A stretch of DNA of 35,908 bases from Pseudomonadota bacterium. Its GTDB lineage: Bacteria > Pseudomonadota > Gammaproteobacteria > Pseudomonadales > Halieaceae. Positions 1-9,955 of the stretch are shown here, in pieces; the first letter of the stretch is position 1, and each line of letters starts with the position of its first letter. The DNA is taken from NCBI GenBank assembly GCA_015222725.1, contig JADFVW010000052.1, positions 1-35,908 of the forward strand. The letters run 5' to 3'. A program made the translations under genes and the position numbers. Under the pieces are notes generated by a model. It had not been told where the DNA came from. It saw only the letters and a program-made list of their open reading frames with translations, and ran no database searches.

Positions 1-24
1 ACGGCAATCATTGATCATCACAAG

Positions 25-282
25 ATGGGCTACATGCTGCGAGCTTACGTCCTGATTTCTGTTACCAGCCATGTCACCGGAGCTCGGGGTAAGGTCATGG
101 ACTTCCTGATGGGCAAGGAGGACATACTTTCCATTCATGGTGTGGCGGGCAATGTCGACATGATTATCGAATTGCAGGCCAGGGATATGGAGCACTTCAC
201 CGACCTGGTTATCGGCCAGATCTACGGCCACAAATATGTGGTGAACTCCACGTCCTATATTTTCCTGGATAGCAGAAGGTGA
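25..282 (+). CDS. Lrp/AsnC ligand-binding (RAM) domain protein, stand-alone or 5'-truncated by the window edge
   Basis: 85 aa ORF with RAM-domain pattern (AYVLISV..., G.VD.I.E..., Y.FLD); the open frame continues upstream to base 1, so the true start may lie outside. Confidence 0.8.
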   Translation: MGYMLRAYVLISVTSHVTGARGKVMDFLMGKEDILSIHGVAGNVDMIIELQARDMEHFTDLVIGQIYGHKYVVNSTSYIFLDSRR

Positions 283-314
283 ATTACTTTTTCACAATGG
301 GTGTCAAGCTGGTT

Positions 315-1862
315 TCAAGGGTGCAGAACGCTGCCGAATAAACCATCGGCAAGCTGGTTATTCTCGCGTGCTACTTTGCCGTTGATAATCACAACATCAA
401 AACCCGTGGCGAGTTGCAGCGGGTCCGGGTAGGTCGCAGTTGCGTGCACACGGGCAGGGTCAAAAATAAGCAGGTCCGCGATCATGCCTTCTCGTACAAC
501 ACCCCGGTCCGTGATACCAAGTATCCCGGCTGCGAATGAGGTCATCTTGTGTACCGCCTCAGGCAATGTGAATACTTTGTCGCGCATCACGTACCGTTCG
601 ATGATTTTTGCAAACGTCCCGTGCCCGCGAGGATGAAATCCTGTAGGGTCGCCGTCGGAGCAAATGCCGACCAAGGGGTCCGCCATAAGCCGGGTCTGTA
701 ATTCATCGTTCATGACAAAGTATGCCCCTTTCGCGCCAGCGGGTCCGATCACGTCAATCAGCACATCTTCAAAAGGTGTCTCGAGTTTGTCAGCAAGTTC
801 GGCCAGCGTCATTCCGGTGTAAGGCTCCGTACCCAGCAAGGTCGCTTCGGGGCCATTGCGTCGATTGACACGGTTGCGTAAATACTCCGCGAGTTCATCC
901 CGCCGCTGCACTTTCGCAACTTCGAACTGCTCAACGGTCTTCGCCCAAACCGGAAAAACGATATCGATAGCGGTGTAGCTGGCATTGTAGGGATACACCC
1001 CGGCCGTGACCTCGATGCCGGATTTACGGGCACTGGCAAGTATGCCAAGTATCTCTTGTGCACGCTGCGCCCCCTTGCCAAATACGGACTTCAGGTGCGA
1101 CACGTGCACTCGTGCATGGCGTCCCTGATCGAGCAACTCAGCAATCGAGTTTTCGAGTTGATCGTCATCTTCATTGCGCATATGGCTCATAATCATGCGG
1201 TCGTTTCGACCGACGACCTTGGCCAGCGCCAGCAACTCTTGCCGCTGTGCGTTGAGCCCGGGGTTATATTCAAGCCCCGTACTCATTCCAAATGCAAGCT
1301 TGAGTGAGGTGTCGAGTATCTCAAGCATGCGCTCGAGATCGTCGGGCCCGGGAACTTGTACCCGCCCAATACCGGAGAGTGCTCGCAGCGTTCCGTGGCC
1401 GACAAACATGACAAGGTTTGGACCAATGCCGTTGCTGGCCACCTGATCCATCCAGGCTGCCAGGTCGGTAACTTCCGGGCTTGAGCCATCCTGGCCCAGG
1501 GCGATGGTGGTGACCCCCATGGCCAGGAAATTCTCAAATTCCGGTGTCGCTAGCGGGTTACCGTGTGCGTGGAGATCGATGAAACCGGGAGTGATGGTTC
1601 GACCATTTGCATCAATACGTTTATTAACCCGGGTATCGAAATTGCTATCGGTGAACTGTGCATCACCGACAAACACGATCTTGTCACCGACCACAACAAT
1701 ATCGGCAGCTTGCGCAGCACCACCCAATCCATCGAGTACCAGCCCATTTTCTATAAGCAGATCAATCGATGCATACTCTGCCAGGAAAGGTGATGGTGTC
1801 TTTGCACATCCACCGAGCAGTAATAGCCCCAACAAACAGATAACTATCGGTCTTATTGTCAT
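315..1862 (-). CDS. N-acyl-D-amino-acid deacylase / D-aminoacylase-type amidohydrolase, predicted lipoprotein
   Basis: Protein has NGLVLDGLGG...TPGFIDLHAHGNP and the C-terminal amidohydrolase ADLLIFDP motif. Restarting at M27 (MTIRPIVICLLGLLLLGGCAK) gives a signal peptide with lipobox and removes overlap with argE. Confidence 0.85.
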   Translation of the reverse strand: MTIRPIVICLLGLLLLGGCAKTPSPFLAEYASIDLLIENGLVLDGLGGAAQAADIVVVGDKIVFVGDAQFTDSNFDTRVNKRIDANGRTITPGFIDLHAHGNPLATPEFENFLAMGVTTIALGQDGSSPEVTDLAAWMDQVASNGIGPNLVMFVGHGTLRALSGIGRVQVPGPDDLERMLEILDTSLKLAFGMSTGLEYNPGLNAQRQELLALAKVVGRNDRMIMSHMRNEDDDQLENSIAELLDQGRHARVHVSHLKSVFGKGAQRAQEILGILASARKSGIEVTAGVYPYNASYTAIDIVFPVWAKTVEQFEVAKVQRRDELAEYLRNRVNRRNGPEATLLGTEPYTGMTLAELADKLETPFEDVLIDVIGPAGAKGAYFVMNDELQTRLMADPLVGICSDGDPTGFHPRGHGTFAKIIERYVMRDKVFTLPEAVHKMTSFAAGILGITDRGVVREGMIADLLIFDPARVHATATYPDPLQLATGFDVVIINGKVARENNQLADGLFGSVLHP

Positions 1863-1899
1863 GTGAATATACCTCGGCACGATACGGTGAAAACTGAAC

Positions 1900-3051
1900 T
1901 TACAGGCAGTAATGGCGTATACACTGCTGCAGGAGGGCAACGCAGGGCTGGATCTGGCTCAGCTCCAGGTATTCATCGGGCTGGTGGGCGAGGTCGATTG
2001 AGCCCGGGCCCATCACGATGGTTTCCATACCCAGTTGCTGCAGAAATGGCGCCTCTGTGGCAAAGGCGACAGACTCGGCGCTGTGCCCGGTCAGCTTCTC
2101 AGCCATTTTTACCAACTCGCAGTCTGCATCCTGAACGAAGGGGGAAATATTCTTGACCAGGGAGTGCAGCGAAATATCCAGGGAGTGTTGCTCGGCGATA
2201 CGGTTCATGCGCTGCTCAATTTCGCCACGCACGGTTTCATTATCTCCGTTGGGTGTCATGCGCAGGTCGAAGTGTAACTCTGTTTTGCCGCAAATGCGGT
2301 TGGGGCTGTCACCCCCGTGTATACAGCCCAGGTTGAGTGTGGGAAAGGCTACCTCAAAGAGGTCGTTGCTGTAGCGCTGGCGCAACTCGGCGCGGTAGGC
2401 GATAAGGTCTCCCATCACGGCGTGCATGGCCTCCAGGGCGCTATTGCCCAGATCCGGGTTGGATGAGTGCCCGGCTTGCCCAGTCACCCGCACAGACTCC
2501 ATCATGATGCCCTTGTGCATGCGCACTGGCACCAGGCCGGTGGGCTCGCCAATGATAGCGGCCCGCGCTTTGGGGTAGCCTGCTGCGGCCAGCGCTCTCG
2601 CGCCATTCATGGAGCTCTCTTCGTCAGCGGTGGCAAGAATGATCAGCGGTTGTTTGAGGTCTTTGCCCTGAAAGGCGGATGCCGCAGCCATGGCAACGGG
2701 GAAAAACCCCTTCATGTCGGTGCTGCCCAGGCCGTATAGCCGGTTGTCTCGCTCCGTTAATTTGAGTGGGTCGGACTGCCACAGGCCATCATCGTAGGGT
2801 ACGGTATCGGTGTGTCCTGACAACACCAGTCCACCCGGCCCACTACCCAGTGTGGCGATCAGATTTGCCTTGCTGCCATCTGTATTGACGTCCTGGATTT
2901 CTACTGAGAAACCCAGTGCAGATAGCCACGTGGCGAGGGTATCAATCACGGCTCGATTACCCTGGTCCCAGCCCGGGTCAGTGGAGCTGACGGATGAGGT
3001 TCCCACCAGTTGTGCTAGCTGTTGCAGAATAATTTTGCTGTTCAGGGACAT
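1900..3051 (-). CDS. argE: acetylornithine deacetylase (M20 family)
   Basis: 383 aa with M20 motifs SGHTDTVPYDD, YGLGSTDMKGF, ADEESSMNGA, GEPTGLVPVRMHKG. Confidence 0.92.
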   Translation of the reverse strand: MSLNSKIILQQLAQLVGTSSVSSTDPGWDQGNRAVIDTLATWLSALGFSVEIQDVNTDGSKANLIATLGSGPGGLVLSGHTDTVPYDDGLWQSDPLKLTERDNRLYGLGSTDMKGFFPVAMAAASAFQGKDLKQPLIILATADEESSMNGARALAAAGYPKARAAIIGEPTGLVPVRMHKGIMMESVRVTGQAGHSSNPDLGNSALEAMHAVMGDLIAYRAELRQRYSNDLFEVAFPTLNLGCIHGGDSPNRICGKTELHFDLRMTPNGDNETVRGEIEQRMNRIAEQHSLDISLHSLVKNISPFVQDADCELVKMAEKLTGHSAESVAFATEAPFLQQLGMETIVMGPGSIDLAHQPDEYLELSQIQPCVALLQQCIRHYCL

Positions 3052-3060
3052 AGCACTCCC

Positions 3061-3078
3061 CTGGGGCTAAGTCCCCAG
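3061..3078. other. small perfect hairpin CTGGGG-CTAAGT-CCCCAG between PiT and argE
   Basis: 6-bp perfect stem with 6-nt loop in the intergenic gap between a stop at 3106 and a start at 3051; no T-tract follows, so function is uncertain. Confidence 0.4.
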
Positions 3079-3105
3079 CCGCCAGAGCTGCTTGAAACTG
3101 AAGGC

Positions 3106-4383
3106 CTAACCGAAAATGCCTTTGAATAAAAAGAAGAAGATAATTGCCAGGCAGGCGCCGGCGGGCAGGGTGATAATCCAGGACATAAATATCACGCCAA
3201 TGGTGCGCAGATTGATGGCCCCTATGCCCCTGGCGAAGCCTACTCCCAGTACCGCGCCAACCAGTGTGTGGGTGGTGGAGATAGGCAGGCCGGTTGCGCT
3301 TGCGATGACCACGGTAGAGGCGGCCCCCAATTCGGCGGCAAAACCGCGGCTGGGGGTGAGCTCAGTAATCTTGCGGCCCACGGTGGCAATCACTTTCCAG
3401 CCATAGGTTGCCAGGCCCACCACAATACCCAGGCCGCCCACCATCAGTATCCACCAGGGCATGGCTGATTTAGCGGCAATGACACCCCCGGATTGCACGG
3501 TGCTGGCAATTGCCGCCAGGGGGCCTACAGCGTTGGCCACATCGTTGGAGCCGTGGGCAAACGCCATGGCGCAGGCGGTGAATACCATCAGGATGGCAAA
3601 TATTTTTTCCACGTTATCGAAACGGTCATCGAGATCGGGGGTCTCGGTTATTCTGGACAGAAACATATATCCCACGCCGGCTACGGCTAGGCCAATAACG
3701 GTGGCGATAGGCAGGGCATTGGCAAAGGTACTTCCCAGCCCCAGGTCCAAATCCAGGCCCACGTGCTTCAGGCCTTTCAACAGGGTGACCATGGCGATCA
3801 TGAAGCCCACCATCCACATGTAAATGGGAATGTATTTTTTGGCCCGGTGGAAGGGGTCCTCGGTATCAAGGATGAGTATTTTGACACTCATGAACAAGCT
3901 GAAAGACAGGACGCCCGCCATCACTGGTGATATCACCCAACTCATAACAATTTTGCCCACCGCGCCCCAGTGAATGGCATCCACCGAGATGCCCACAGAG
4001 GCGAAGCCCACGATGGCGCCAACAATGGTGTGGGTGGTGGAAACCGGCCAACCCTTGACACTGGCTATCATCAACCAGGTGCCGGCAGCCAGCAGCGCCG
4101 ACATCATGCCGTAGACCATGAGTTCGGGCGAGTCTGCCATTACATCGGCATCGATAATGCCCTTGCGTATGGTTGATGTGACCTCGCCACCGGCCAGGTA
4201 GGCTCCCAGAAACTCAAACACCATGGCGATAAGAATGGCCTGTTTGATGGTTAATGCACGGGATCCCACGGAGGTTCCCATGGCATTTGCCACGTCGTTG
4301 GCACCGATGCCCCAGGCCATAAAAAAGCCAAAAATACAGGCCAGTACCAGGAACAGGGTGGCGTGTTCTGCAATGATTTCCAT
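3106..4383 (-). CDS. inorganic phosphate transporter, PiT family
   Basis: 425 aa multi-TM protein with duplicated PiT signatures GANDVANAMGTSVGS and GSNDVANAVGPLAAI, and STTHTIVGA / STTHTLVGA. Confidence 0.95.
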   Translation of the reverse strand: MEIIAEHATLFLVLACIFGFFMAWGIGANDVANAMGTSVGSRALTIKQAILIAMVFEFLGAYLAGGEVTSTIRKGIIDADVMADSPELMVYGMMSALLAAGTWLMIASVKGWPVSTTHTIVGAIVGFASVGISVDAIHWGAVGKIVMSWVISPVMAGVLSFSLFMSVKILILDTEDPFHRAKKYIPIYMWMVGFMIAMVTLLKGLKHVGLDLDLGLGSTFANALPIATVIGLAVAGVGYMFLSRITETPDLDDRFDNVEKIFAILMVFTACAMAFAHGSNDVANAVGPLAAIASTVQSGGVIAAKSAMPWWILMVGGLGIVVGLATYGWKVIATVGRKITELTPSRGFAAELGAASTVVIASATGLPISTTHTLVGAVLGVGFARGIGAINLRTIGVIFMSWIITLPAGACLAIIFFFLFKGIFG

Positions 4384-4390
4384 ATTGAGC

Positions 4391-5071
4391 TTACCTGGCT
4401 ATCAGAATTTGGAGGCGGTCACCGACATTTTCGGCGGCGTCAGCAACGCCACCAATCAAGCCAATGATTTCGTAATAGAACATGACATCAACTGCCGGCA
4501 GCTTTGCCTCCTGCTTGAATAACTTTTGCCGCAATGCAATGGCCTGTTTGTCGGTTTTCCCTTCCAGTTTATTCAATTCTTTGAGCATGGTTTCGACCAG
4601 CCTGACTTCGCGCCCGGAAAACCCCACTTCCAGCAGTTCGTCCAGCCGTTGTATGGAGGCGAGAGCCTGGGAGGATGCAGCGGCGCAGGTATTGACAAAC
4701 TCGATGATGCCCTTGTGCATTTTTTCAGGGAAATGCATGTGACGCCCGGTCATGATTCCAGCGACGTCTTTTGCCTTGTTGGCGACCTGATCCTGAATGG
4801 TGACCAGCTCGAGCAGGTCGGTTCTTGGAACCGGCAGAAACAGGCTCTTGGGCAGGTTTTGCCTGATGGTACGCTTTAACTGATCTGCTTCACGCTCTGC
4901 TTCCAGAATTTTCTTGTATATCTTTCCAGCCTTTTCCCAATCCTCATCGATAGAGATCTGGACAAAGGTAGCGAGTAGCTGCGCGGCTCTGTCGGCAACA
5001 GTCATATGATCCTGAATGGGACCGATGGGTGATCGGCCAAATAAATTGCCCAGTGGGTTTCTACTAGCCAT
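4391..5071 (-). CDS. TIGR00153/DUF47 family PhoU-like phosphate transport accessory protein
   Basis: Adjacent to the PiT gene; MASRNPLGNLFGRSPIGPIQDHM N-terminus and helical DUF47-type sequence. Start moved from 5167 to the internal ATG at 5071. Confidence 0.88.
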   Translation of the reverse strand: MASRNPLGNLFGRSPIGPIQDHMTVADRAAQLLATFVQISIDEDWEKAGKIYKKILEAEREADQLKRTIRQNLPKSLFLPVPRTDLLELVTIQDQVANKAKDVAGIMTGRHMHFPEKMHKGIIEFVNTCAAASSQALASIQRLDELLEVGFSGREVRLVETMLKELNKLEGKTDKQAIALRQKLFKQEAKLPAVDVMFYYEIIGLIGGVADAAENVGDRLQILIAR

Positions 5072-5275
5072 TGGCTTAACTCCTGATCTCAATGCGCGAA
5101 GTATAGGGGCAATATTCTGTTCTGTCACAGAAAAACGCGGGGCAGCCATAGCCGGTGCCTGCGACAAAATTACCCGCGTTAATGCTCGAGTGACTGGGGG
5201 CCAGTTTACTAGGTCTGTGTGTTAGGATTAGCGGTGCAGGGGTTATTTTCTAATTCGCTTAATCTGGATCAAAAT

Positions 5276-7051
5276 ATGCCGACAAATTTTGGTGAGCAAT
5301 TGCTGGAACAGCCACTGACGCTGGCCTCCCTGGCTCTGGATTTAAAGGCGGATGGCAGGTTGTCGGGTCGAGATCTGGAGCGGGTGCGCAATGCGTCAGT
5401 AGGCAGCATTCATCCACTGGTGTATCTGGCCGAGCAGAAGTTGGATGATCTTTCGCGATCCGGTGAAGTACTCAATATGGACGCGCTGCTGGCTTGGCTT
5501 GGGGACAAGTCGGGGCAGGGCGTCTACGAAATAGACCCGCTGAAAATAAACCTCGGGGCTATCACTGATGTGATGTCGAAGGCCTTTGCCCTGCGCCATC
5601 GCATACTGGCGGTTGAAGTGGCGGAAGACACCGTGGTGATTGCCAGTTGCGACCCCTTTATCCGTGCCTGGGAGAGCAACCTGGAGCACGTATTGCGCAA
5701 ATCAATTCGCCGGGTGCTGGCCGACCCCCGGGAGATCGCACGCCATACAGCGGAGTTCTATACCATGGCGGGCTCGGTGCGCGGAGCCCGCGGTGCCGGG
5801 CGCTCCGAGGGTGTTGCCACAACCAACAATCTCGAGGCAATGTTAGAGCTGGGATCGATGAAGGAGCCCGATGCCAATGACCAGCACATCGTCAATATCG
5901 TGGATTGGCTTTTGCAGTACGCCTTCGAGCAGCGTGCCAGTGATATTCATATAGAGCCCCGGCGGGAAGTCGCCAATGTGCGCTTTCGCATCGATGGTGT
6001 GTTGTACAGTGTTTACGAGTTGCCGCAACAGGTGGGCGCCGCCGTGACCAGCCGCATAAAAATATTGGGCCGAATGGATGTGGCGGAAAAACGCCGGCCT
6101 CAGGACGGCCGTTTGAAGACCCGTACACCGGAAGGCAACGAAGTGGAGCTGCGCCTTGCCACCCTGCCCACGGCTTTCGGTGAGAAGTTGGTCATGCGTA
6201 TCTTTGACCCGGATGTTCTGCAAAAAAGCTTTGGCGAGCTGGGCCTGGCAGACCGCGACCTGGAGAACTGGCAGGGCATGACAAATGCGGGTAACGGCAT
6301 TGTGCTGGTAACGGGCCCAACGGGCTCAGGCAAGACCACTACCCTGTACTCTACCCTGCGCAAGCTGGCGACTTCCGAGGTCAACGTTTGCACCATCGAA
6401 GACCCTATTGAAATGATAGAGGGGGCCTTCAACCAGATGCAGGTGAACCACAATATCGACCTGGACTTCTCCAGCGGTGTGCGCGCCCTGATGCGGCAGG
6501 ACCCGGATATCATTATGGTGGGCGAGATCCGCGACCTTGAGACGGCAAACATGGCAGTACAGGCGGCGCTGACCGGGCACCTGGTGATCTCCACCCTGCA
6601 TACCAATGACTCCCCCAGCTCAATTTCACGCTTGCTGGAATTGGGAGTCCCTTCGTACCTGATTAAAGCGACGGTGCGGGGCATTATGTCCCAGCGCCTG
6701 GTCAGGATTCTGTGCGACCAATGCAAGGAGTTAATTCCCCTGGACCAGGCTGCCTGGAAGGAGCTTACACAACCCTGGAAGGCGGAACCGCCGGCAAAAA
6801 TGGCGAAACCCGTGGGCTGCAAGGCCTGCCGCGCCACAGGTTACCTGGGGCGGCAGGGTATCTACGAGGTGCTGGTAAATAGTCGGGCGGTGCAGGAGCA
6901 AATTACCGCTCACATCGACACCGCCGCCATTCGTGACATAGCCATGAAGGAGGGCATGCGAACCCTGCGATTGAGCGGTGCCAGCCGTGTTGCCCGGGGA
7001 GAGACCACCATCGAGGAGGTGATGCGGGTCGCTCCCACGCTCGACCTCTAG
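5276..7051 (+). CDS. GspE/PilB-type type II/IV secretion ATPase
   Basis: Walker A GPTGSGKTTTLYSTL, Walker B region DPDIIMVGEIRD, HLVISTLHTNDS, and tetracysteine CDQC...CKAC. Start 5276 (MPTNFGEQ) preferred over 5219. Confidence 0.9.
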   Translation: MPTNFGEQLLEQPLTLASLALDLKADGRLSGRDLERVRNASVGSIHPLVYLAEQKLDDLSRSGEVLNMDALLAWLGDKSGQGVYEIDPLKINLGAITDVMSKAFALRHRILAVEVAEDTVVIASCDPFIRAWESNLEHVLRKSIRRVLADPREIARHTAEFYTMAGSVRGARGAGRSEGVATTNNLEAMLELGSMKEPDANDQHIVNIVDWLLQYAFEQRASDIHIEPRREVANVRFRIDGVLYSVYELPQQVGAAVTSRIKILGRMDVAEKRRPQDGRLKTRTPEGNEVELRLATLPTAFGEKLVMRIFDPDVLQKSFGELGLADRDLENWQGMTNAGNGIVLVTGPTGSGKTTTLYSTLRKLATSEVNVCTIEDPIEMIEGAFNQMQVNHNIDLDFSSGVRALMRQDPDIIMVGEIRDLETANMAVQAALTGHLVISTLHTNDSPSSISRLLELGVPSYLIKATVRGIMSQRLVRILCDQCKELIPLDQAAWKELTQPWKAEPPAKMAKPVGCKACRATGYLGRQGIYEVLVNSRAVQEQITAHIDTAAIRDIAMKEGMRTLRLSGASRVARGETTIEEVMRVAPTLDL

Positions 7052-7057
7052 ATCTGC

Positions 7058-9955
7058 ATGACGCTACTTGCGACAGACCTTAACGAAACCATGGCTACCC
7101 AGGCACAATCTGCCTGGCAGAATATTCTGGAGCGCGCTGAACCGGAGCTAGCTTCCCAGCTGTTGGCCCAGCTTGCCCAGCCGACGATACAACTACAGCT
7201 TTCACGCGTACTGGCCTGTAGCCCTTTTGTTGCCCAGGCGGCGCGCAGCCGGCCTGCGATGCTGTTGCACTTATTGCAATCGGGGAGCCTGCAGCGCTCC
7301 CTGCTGGCGACTGGAGAGGGAGAGATACTAGAGGGCTTACAGCTGTTACTGGCGGAGCCGGATGTTGAACTTGAGCAGGTGCTGCGCCGCTACCGGCAAT
7401 CCCATATGGTGCGAATCGTGTGGCGCGACTTTTGTCGCCTGGCGGACACCACTGAGACCATAGTCGATACCTCTCTATTGGCTGAGGCCTGTATTGGGGA
7501 GGCGCTGGAGTTCTCCCGCCGGCAGCTAGAGACACGCTTTGGGCAACCTCGCGGGGGGAGTAGCGGCTCTGCGCAACAACTGATTGTACTGGCTATGGGA
7601 AAGCTGGGTGCCCGGGAGTTAAATGTCTCCTCGGATATCGATTTGATTTTTGCCTTTCCCGAGGCGGGCAGCACAGACAGCCCGGACGCGTCCATCAGCA
7701 ACCAGGAATTCTTTACCAAGTTGGGGCAGGTCCTGGTAAATGCGCTGGACAAGGTTACCGTGGACGGCTTTGTATTTCGTGTGGATATGCGTTTGCGTCC
7801 CTACGGGGACAGCGGTGCGCTGGTTTCCAGTTTCGCTGCGCTGGAGCAGTACTACCAGGATCAGGGCCGCGACTGGGAGCGCTACGCCCTGATCAAGGCC
7901 AGGCCGATCAGCGGCGACCCGGATTCTGGTGCAGACCTGATGGCAACACTGCGCCCCTTTATTTACCGCCGCTATGTAGACTTTGGTGTTATCGAAAGCC
8001 TGCGCAGTATGAAGGCGATGATTAACGCCGAAGTGCGTCGCCGCAATCTGCGCGATGATGTAAAGCTGGGGCACGGCGGCATCCGGGAAGTTGAGTTTAT
8101 CGCCCAGTGTTTCCAGTTGATCCGGGGCGGCAGGGACCTCGGCCTGCAGCGCAGGGAGTTGCTCCTCGTGTTGCGCGAATGTGCCCAGTTGGGTTGTTTA
8201 CCCGCCGTCGCCGTGGATGAACTGTCCGCCGCCTATTTGTTTCTTCGCGATAGCGAACATGCGATACAGGGTTATCTCGATAAACAGACCCAGGCACTGC
8301 CCACCGACGAATTTGCCCGCCTGGCTATGGCTACCGTAATGGGCTTTAACAACTGGCAGGCGTATTTGGCCCAACTGGAAAGCCACCGCGCGACAGTTGC
8401 CCAGCACTTTCAGAACTTGATCGCGGCGCCGGACGAAAGCGGTACAGCTGGCGGTGGTGGCGGGGAGCATCAACTGCACTGGAGTGATACTTTTTCTGTG
8501 CACTCACTGGAGGAACTGGGCTTTCGAGCACCCGGGGAGGCTCAGGAATTTTTGGCAGGCCTTGCTCAAAGTCCCCGTGTCGTGACATTGCAGGCAGAGG
8601 GCAAATCGCGGCTGGAACAGTTTATGCCGCAGTTACTGCAGACCTGCGCTGATACCGAAGACCCCGACCTGGCACTGCAGCGTGTTATACCCCTGGTGGT
8701 CGCGGTGCTGCGGCGCAGTGCCTATTTGGCTTTGCTTCTGGAAAACCCGCCGGCCCTGCACGAGTTGGTGGTTCTGTGTGGGGCCAGCCCGTGGATAGCG
8801 CGGCAAATGTCGCAAAACCCCGTATTGCTGGATGAACTGCTTAACAGGGAGAGCCTCTACACCCCGCCCGACAAGGCCATGTTGCGGGACGAGTTGCGCC
8901 AGCAGGTGGCGCGACTGGCAGTGGATGACCTGGAAGCGCAGATGGATGCTCTGCGCTATTTCAAGGCCTCACATGTGCTGCGGGTAGCCGCCAGCGAGTT
9001 GACCGGCCGGCTACCGCTGATGCAGGTCAGCGACAATTTAACCGCGATAGCGGAAGTTATTCTGGAGCAGGTAATAGCAGTCGCCTGGGCCGATCTGGCG
9101 GCCAAGTACGGTGAGCCATCGCGCCCGGGCAGTGGCAGCGGTTTTTCCATCTTCGGCTATGGCAAACTGGGCGGCATAGAGCTGGGCTATGGCTCGGACC
9201 TGGATCTGGTTTTTGTCTACGATGCAAACAAGCAGGGGGTCACGGACGGTAACCGGAGTATTGATAATACGGTGTTTTATACCCGCCTGGGGCAGCGTAT
9301 TATCCACATTCTGGATACGCGAATGGCCATGGGGCAGCTCTACGAAGTGGACATGCGCCTGCGCCCTTCCGGTGAGTCCGGCATGTTGGTCATAACCAGT
9401 ACCGGCTTTCGCAGCTATCAGGAGCAAAATGCCTGGACCTGGGAGCATCAGGCACTGGTGAGGGCACGATTTGTAGCCGGCGACGACCGAGTGGCACAGC
9501 AGGTTGAAGCTATCCGTATCGAAACGCTCTGTAAGCCCAGGGATTCCCAGGTGCTTATGGAGGACGTGAGAAAGATGCGCGTTAAAATGCGCAATCACTT
9601 GCTACCAGAGGGGAATGCAGACAGTGGAGACTTTGACTTGAAGCAGGGTCGGGGTGGAATCGTCGACATTGAGTTCATGGTGCAATACGCGGTGTTGGCC
9701 TGGTCCAACAAAGTGCCTGCCCTGGCCCAGTGGTCCGACAATGTGCGGATTCTGGAAGCACTGGATCGGGAGAGTCTGTTTGAGCCCGGTGAGTGTGAAG
9801 CGCTTACCAAAGCCTATATTGCCTACCGCTCTGCGGCGCACCAATTTGCGCTGCAACAGCAGTCGGTCGTAGCCCCGGCGGGTAATTTTTCAACGGCCAG
9901 AAAAGCCGTGATGGACAAATGGCAGCAGCTGTTTGGCCCGGACCCTCTAGCATGA
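7058..9955 (+). CDS. glnE: bifunctional [glutamine synthetase] adenylyltransferase/adenylyl-removing enzyme
   Basis: 965 aa with two GlnE nucleotidyltransferase halves: GKLGARELNVSSDIDLIF and GKLGGIELGYGSDLDLVF. Confidence 0.97.
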   Translation: MTLLATDLNETMATQAQSAWQNILERAEPELASQLLAQLAQPTIQLQLSRVLACSPFVAQAARSRPAMLLHLLQSGSLQRSLLATGEGEILEGLQLLLAEPDVELEQVLRRYRQSHMVRIVWRDFCRLADTTETIVDTSLLAEACIGEALEFSRRQLETRFGQPRGGSSGSAQQLIVLAMGKLGARELNVSSDIDLIFAFPEAGSTDSPDASISNQEFFTKLGQVLVNALDKVTVDGFVFRVDMRLRPYGDSGALVSSFAALEQYYQDQGRDWERYALIKARPISGDPDSGADLMATLRPFIYRRYVDFGVIESLRSMKAMINAEVRRRNLRDDVKLGHGGIREVEFIAQCFQLIRGGRDLGLQRRELLLVLRECAQLGCLPAVAVDELSAAYLFLRDSEHAIQGYLDKQTQALPTDEFARLAMATVMGFNNWQAYLAQLESHRATVAQHFQNLIAAPDESGTAGGGGGEHQLHWSDTFSVHSLEELGFRAPGEAQEFLAGLAQSPRVVTLQAEGKSRLEQFMPQLLQTCADTEDPDLALQRVIPLVVAVLRRSAYLALLLENPPALHELVVLCGASPWIARQMSQNPVLLDELLNRESLYTPPDKAMLRDELRQQVARLAVDDLEAQMDALRYFKASHVLRVAASELTGRLPLMQVSDNLTAIAEVILEQVIAVAWADLAAKYGEPSRPGSGSGFSIFGYGKLGGIELGYGSDLDLVFVYDANKQGVTDGNRSIDNTVFYTRLGQRIIHILDTRMAMGQLYEVDMRLRPSGESGMLVITSTGFRSYQEQNAWTWEHQALVRARFVAGDDRVAQQVEAIRIETLCKPRDSQVLMEDVRKMRVKMRNHLLPEGNADSGDFDLKQGRGGIVDIEFMVQYAVLAWSNKVPALAQWSDNVRILEALDRESLFEPGECEALTKAYIAYRSAAHQFALQQQSVVAPAGNFSTARKAVMDKWQQLFGPDPLA

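Noticed and set aside
3061-3078. CTGGGG...CCCCAG hairpin as a rho-independent terminator for the PiT gene
   Set aside because: Perfect stem but no U-tract on the transcribed strand; kept only as an unassigned hairpin feature.
6100-6837. 245-aa minus-strand ORF opposite the GspE/PilB ATPase gene
   Set aside because: Lies fully antisense to a strongly supported gene; low-complexity S/R-rich composition typical of shadow ORFs in GC-rich coding DNA.
9038-9598. 186-aa minus-strand ORF opposite glnE
   Set aside because: Shadow ORF of the conserved glnE second catalytic half; no recognisable domain.
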